From NCBI GenBank assembly GCA_934373235.1, contig CAKROW010000059.1:1-15704 (forward strand): 15,704 nucleotides of DNA. The letters are read 5' to 3'. Position numbers and translations under genes: made by a program. Numbering within the stretch: the first letter of the stretch is position 1; every line of letters begins with the position of its first letter. Below, in pieces: positions 14,087 to 15,704 of this stretch. This DNA is from an uncultured Blautia sp. (GTDB lineage: Bacteria > Bacillota > Clostridia > Lachnospirales > Lachnospiraceae). Under the pieces are notes generated by a model. That model ran no database searches and was not told the origin of the DNA. It saw nothing but the letters and a program-made list of their open reading frames with translations.

Positions 14087-15127
14087 TTATTCTACTACCT
14101 CCACAAGCATCTCCATAGTTCCGCCGCAGACCATTCCCTCTTCTCCTGCCATATCATTGGTAAGATCTATGTTTTTGATAGTCCAGCCGCCTGTTTTTAT
14201 GATCTGCCTTGCCACGCCGGCAAGCTCTGCCTCCGCACAGCCACCGCCTACTGTTCCCTCTGTAAATCCATCTTCATAGACGATCATCTTGGCTCCTGCC
14301 TTTCTGGGTACGGAGCCTTTGGTTGAAGCTATGGTGACAATAGCTTTTTTCTGATTTTTTCGTTTTTCCGGAATACAGGCAAGTTTGTGGAGTACTTCCA
14401 TATCTATGTCTGTAAAAAATGTTCTGGCTTTATCCGGAGATGGCATACGTTTTTCCCGGATCACCTCTGCAAGAATGGATATGCTGATCTCCTCCGGGGT
14501 CACAGCTCCGATCTTCAGTCCAATAGGGGTATGGATCTTTTCCAGCCAATCCCTTGAAATCCCCTCTTCTTCCAGTGCATCTTTAAGTCCTGCCACTCTT
14601 CGGCGTGATCCGATCATTCCTATATAATAAGGCTCTTTTTCCCGAAAAAGAGTGCGCAGACAGTCACCGTCGTGCTTATGTCCTCTTGTTACCAGTACTA
14701 CGTAGTCAAAGCTGTGTATGCCAAGCCTGGGGATGGCAGAAACAAAGCTGTCACAGATTACCTCATGTGCAAAGGGAAATCTGACTTTGTTGGCAAAAAA
14801 TGGTCTGTCATCTACAACGATCACGGAAAAGCCGATTCTGGAAGCAAATTCTGCAAGTGCCAGGGATACATGTCCGCCACCCAGGATGATCATTCGTTCT
14901 TCTTTCCGGAACGGTTCTGAAAAGATAGTAACCGCTTCTGTTTTCTGAAGAACAGGACAGCCTTCTGAGAACGTCCGGGCTGCCAGGCCAGAATATGTTG
15001 ACAAAGCAGGCAGTTCTGCCCTGGTTACGATCTGTTTGTCTATTGTGTTATCCGGATTCAGGGTAGTTACAAGTACTGCCTGATCATCGGTTTCTATTGT
15101 ATGAAGGAGGTCAGCGTATATATTCAT
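14087..15127 (-). CDS. xdhC: XdhC/CoxI-family molybdenum-hydroxylase maturation protein with rearranged domains
   Basis: XdhC proteins bind molybdenum cofactor and help sulfurate and insert it into xanthine dehydrogenase-type enzymes. The 346-residue product has a Rossmann domain first: MIILGGGHVSLALAE (about 79-93), VVDDRP, TRGHKHD (147-153), YIGMIGSRRRV (168-178) and TPIGLKIGAVTPEEIS (200-215). The CoxI-type domain comes last: GSVPRKAGAKM (271-281), GTVGGGCAEAE (291-301) and GMVCGGTMEM (331-340). In the classical XdhC the CoxI domain precedes the Rossmann domain. Residues 1-75 may hold a degenerate copy. I prefer the ATG at 15127, where a weak GGA lies upstream; an in-frame ATG at 15166 would add 13 residues but lies only ~18 bases from the predicted transcript start and lacks a ribosome site. 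No hydroxylase gene is in the window. Confidence 0.88.
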   Translation of the reverse strand: MNIYADLLHTIETDDQAVLVTTLNPDNTIDKQIVTRAELPALSTYSGLAARTFSEGCPVLQKTEAVTIFSEPFRKEERMIILGGGHVSLALAEFASRIGFSVIVVDDRPFFANKVRFPFAHEVICDSFVSAIPRLGIHSFDYVVLVTRGHKHDGDCLRTLFREKEPYYIGMIGSRRRVAGLKDALEEEGISRDWLEKIHTPIGLKIGAVTPEEISISILAEVIREKRMPSPDKARTFFTDIDMEVLHKLACIPEKRKNQKKAIVTIASTKGSVPRKAGAKMIVYEDGFTEGTVGGGCAEAELAGVARQIIKTGGWTIKNIDLTNDMAGEEGMVCGGTMEMLVEVVE

Positions 15128-15190
15128 ATTGTTAACGATCCAAATGTTACGGATCCTTCCTTTCATATTTTTATGAATTGCGTTATAGAC

Positions 15191-15219
15191 ATTATAGCAT
15201 TTTTTCCGGTAAAAAAGAA
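15191..15219 (-). promoter_or_regulatory. Extended -10 promoter of xdhC
   Basis: TGCTATAAT on the minus strand (15191-15199) is a perfect -10 box with the TGn extension. A weak -35 box TTCTTT (15214-15219) lies 17 bases upstream. Transcription would start near 15184. This is the best promoter found for the xdhC-to-ptsI block. Confidence 0.6.
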
Positions 15220-15278
15220 TCCTGCCCGGAGGGCTTTTTTATGGTATTGGAACATTGCGGAGTAATTTCCTGTGGCAT

Positions 15279-15307
15279 AAAAAAAACAGCCCTCTGTGGA
15301 CTGTTTT
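15279..15307 (-). terminator. Intrinsic terminator of the rRNA operon
   Basis: On the minus strand AAAACAGTCC pairs with GGGCTGTTTT around the loop ACAGA, with one G-U pair, and the 3' arm runs on into eight T (15286 down to 15279). It lies about 280 bases beyond the 23S 3' end and before the xdhC promoter, so it most likely ends the rRNA transcript. Confidence 0.75.
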
Positions 15308-15583
15308 GGTTGTAGCTTGAAAACTGCATGCATGTGTGATCAATGTTAATCTGTTGAATCAATTGAAACCTGCGTACCGATTCGCTGGTTCTTGCTGTTT
15401 TGCTGCTCGCAGCTTACGCTGCATTGCATGTTTGAACAGCTACTCCAGCGGGGGTCACTTCGCAACTGCGTTGCTCAGTGTCATTTGCTTCGCAAATGTC
15501 CAGTCTGTACCATAAATGGTTCTCCACAAGCAAGCTTGCTCCGCCCCATTTCTGTTACATCCTGCCCGCTTCCTCGGCTTTTT
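15308..15583 (-). other. 23S trailer region with several small hairpins, no 5S gene seen
   Basis: This 276-base stretch between the 23S end and the terminator has no coding signal. It holds four compact inverted repeats: GCAGC-TTAC-GCTGC (15409-15422), CACTTCGCAAC-TGC-GTTGCTCAGTG (15456-15480, with a two-base internal mismatch), CATTTGC-TTC-GCAAATG (15482-15498) and the perfect palindrome AGCAAGCTTGCT (15529-15540). On the RNA strand the first has a GUAA tetraloop and the third a GAA triloop closed by C-G. None of the conserved 5S rRNA segments is recognisable. Confidence 0.6.
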
Positions 15584-15704
15584 GGTCAAGCCCTCACCCG
15601 ATTAGTAACAGTCAGCTCCATGTGTTGCCACACTTCCACCTCTGCCCTATCTACCTCGTCGTCTTCAAGGGGGTTTACTTCATAAGAATGGGATATCTCA
15701 TCTT
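15584..15704 (-). rRNA. 23S ribosomal RNA, 3' end (partial)
   Basis: Read on the minus strand the sequence contains the conserved 23S terminus: TTGAAGACGACGAGGTAGAT, then GGGCAGAGGTGGAAGTG, then GAGCTGACTGTTACTAATCG, ending near GGGCTTGACC. The wording matches the Lachnospiraceae/Clostridia version of helices 99-101. The 5' part lies beyond the window. The 3' end at 15584 is set by the usual terminus and may be off by a few bases. Confidence 0.92.

Noticed and set aside
15224..15240. GCCC-GGA-GGGC followed by T6 on the plus strand, terminator-like
   Set aside because: The stem is only four base pairs with a three-base loop, and there is no plus-strand gene upstream for it to terminate.
1..15704. 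CRISPR arrays, insertion sequences, tRNA genes or phage genes
   Set aside because: No regularly spaced repeats, transposase or integrase motifs, tRNA-like cloverleaf or phage proteins were seen on either strand.

Overview
The window looks like chromosome of a Gram-positive gut Firmicute, most likely a Lachnospiraceae (Blautia-like; genus unresolved). The basis is the 3' end of a 23S rRNA of the Lachnospiraceae type at the right edge, strong GGAGG-type ribosome binding sites, a core near 45-50% GC, and a gene set typical of that family. Nearly every gene lies on the minus strand, so transcription runs mostly right to left; only the homocysteine methyltransferase-like gene is on the plus strand.

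Left edge (1-2323): the start of an exopolysaccharide/capsule locus. A CpsB/YwqE-type PHP phosphatase (1278-1994) has its own consensus promoter (2051-2079). It is followed by an uncertain 76-codon ORF and by the first 335 residues of a membrane polyprenyl-phosphate sugar-1-phosphate transferase that runs off the window. DNA left of about 1240 is clearly more AT-rich than cpsB, and a G9/T8 homopolymer block lies at the junction. The divergent intergenic region carries a perfect 16-bp palindrome.

2324-3330: a stand-alone homocysteine S-methyltransferase domain protein (plus strand), then a long hairpin (3234-3295) that probably terminates it and the long minus-strand unit converging from the right.

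3331-12545: a compact operon, read right to left. It has a first Pot-type ABC set (ATPase, PotB-like, PotC-like), a second set (PotA, PotB, and a PotC permease fused to a PotD-like binding domain), a stand-alone secreted PotD-like binding protein, and an Enzyme I of the PTS. The junctions from the first ATPase to the second PotB overlap by 1-11 bases and the later gaps are 15-39 bases. The stand-alone binding protein has no lipobox and, by eye, has lost the acidic and Trp residues with which E. coli PotD holds spermidine; the fused domain keeps more of them. This pairing of two importers with two divergent receptors is the most interesting system here.

12688-15166: an M20 amidohydrolase and an XdhC-family protein with unusual domain order, both reading into the transporter operon with no evident terminator between. 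XdhC proteins mature molybdenum hydroxylases, so the block may import and cleave an amide or N-heterocyclic compound rather than, or as well as, polyamines. That is inference.

Right edge (15167-15704): the xdhC promoter, an rrn terminator, a trailer with several small hairpins and no visible 5S gene, and the last ~120 nt of a 23S rRNA gene on the minus strand.
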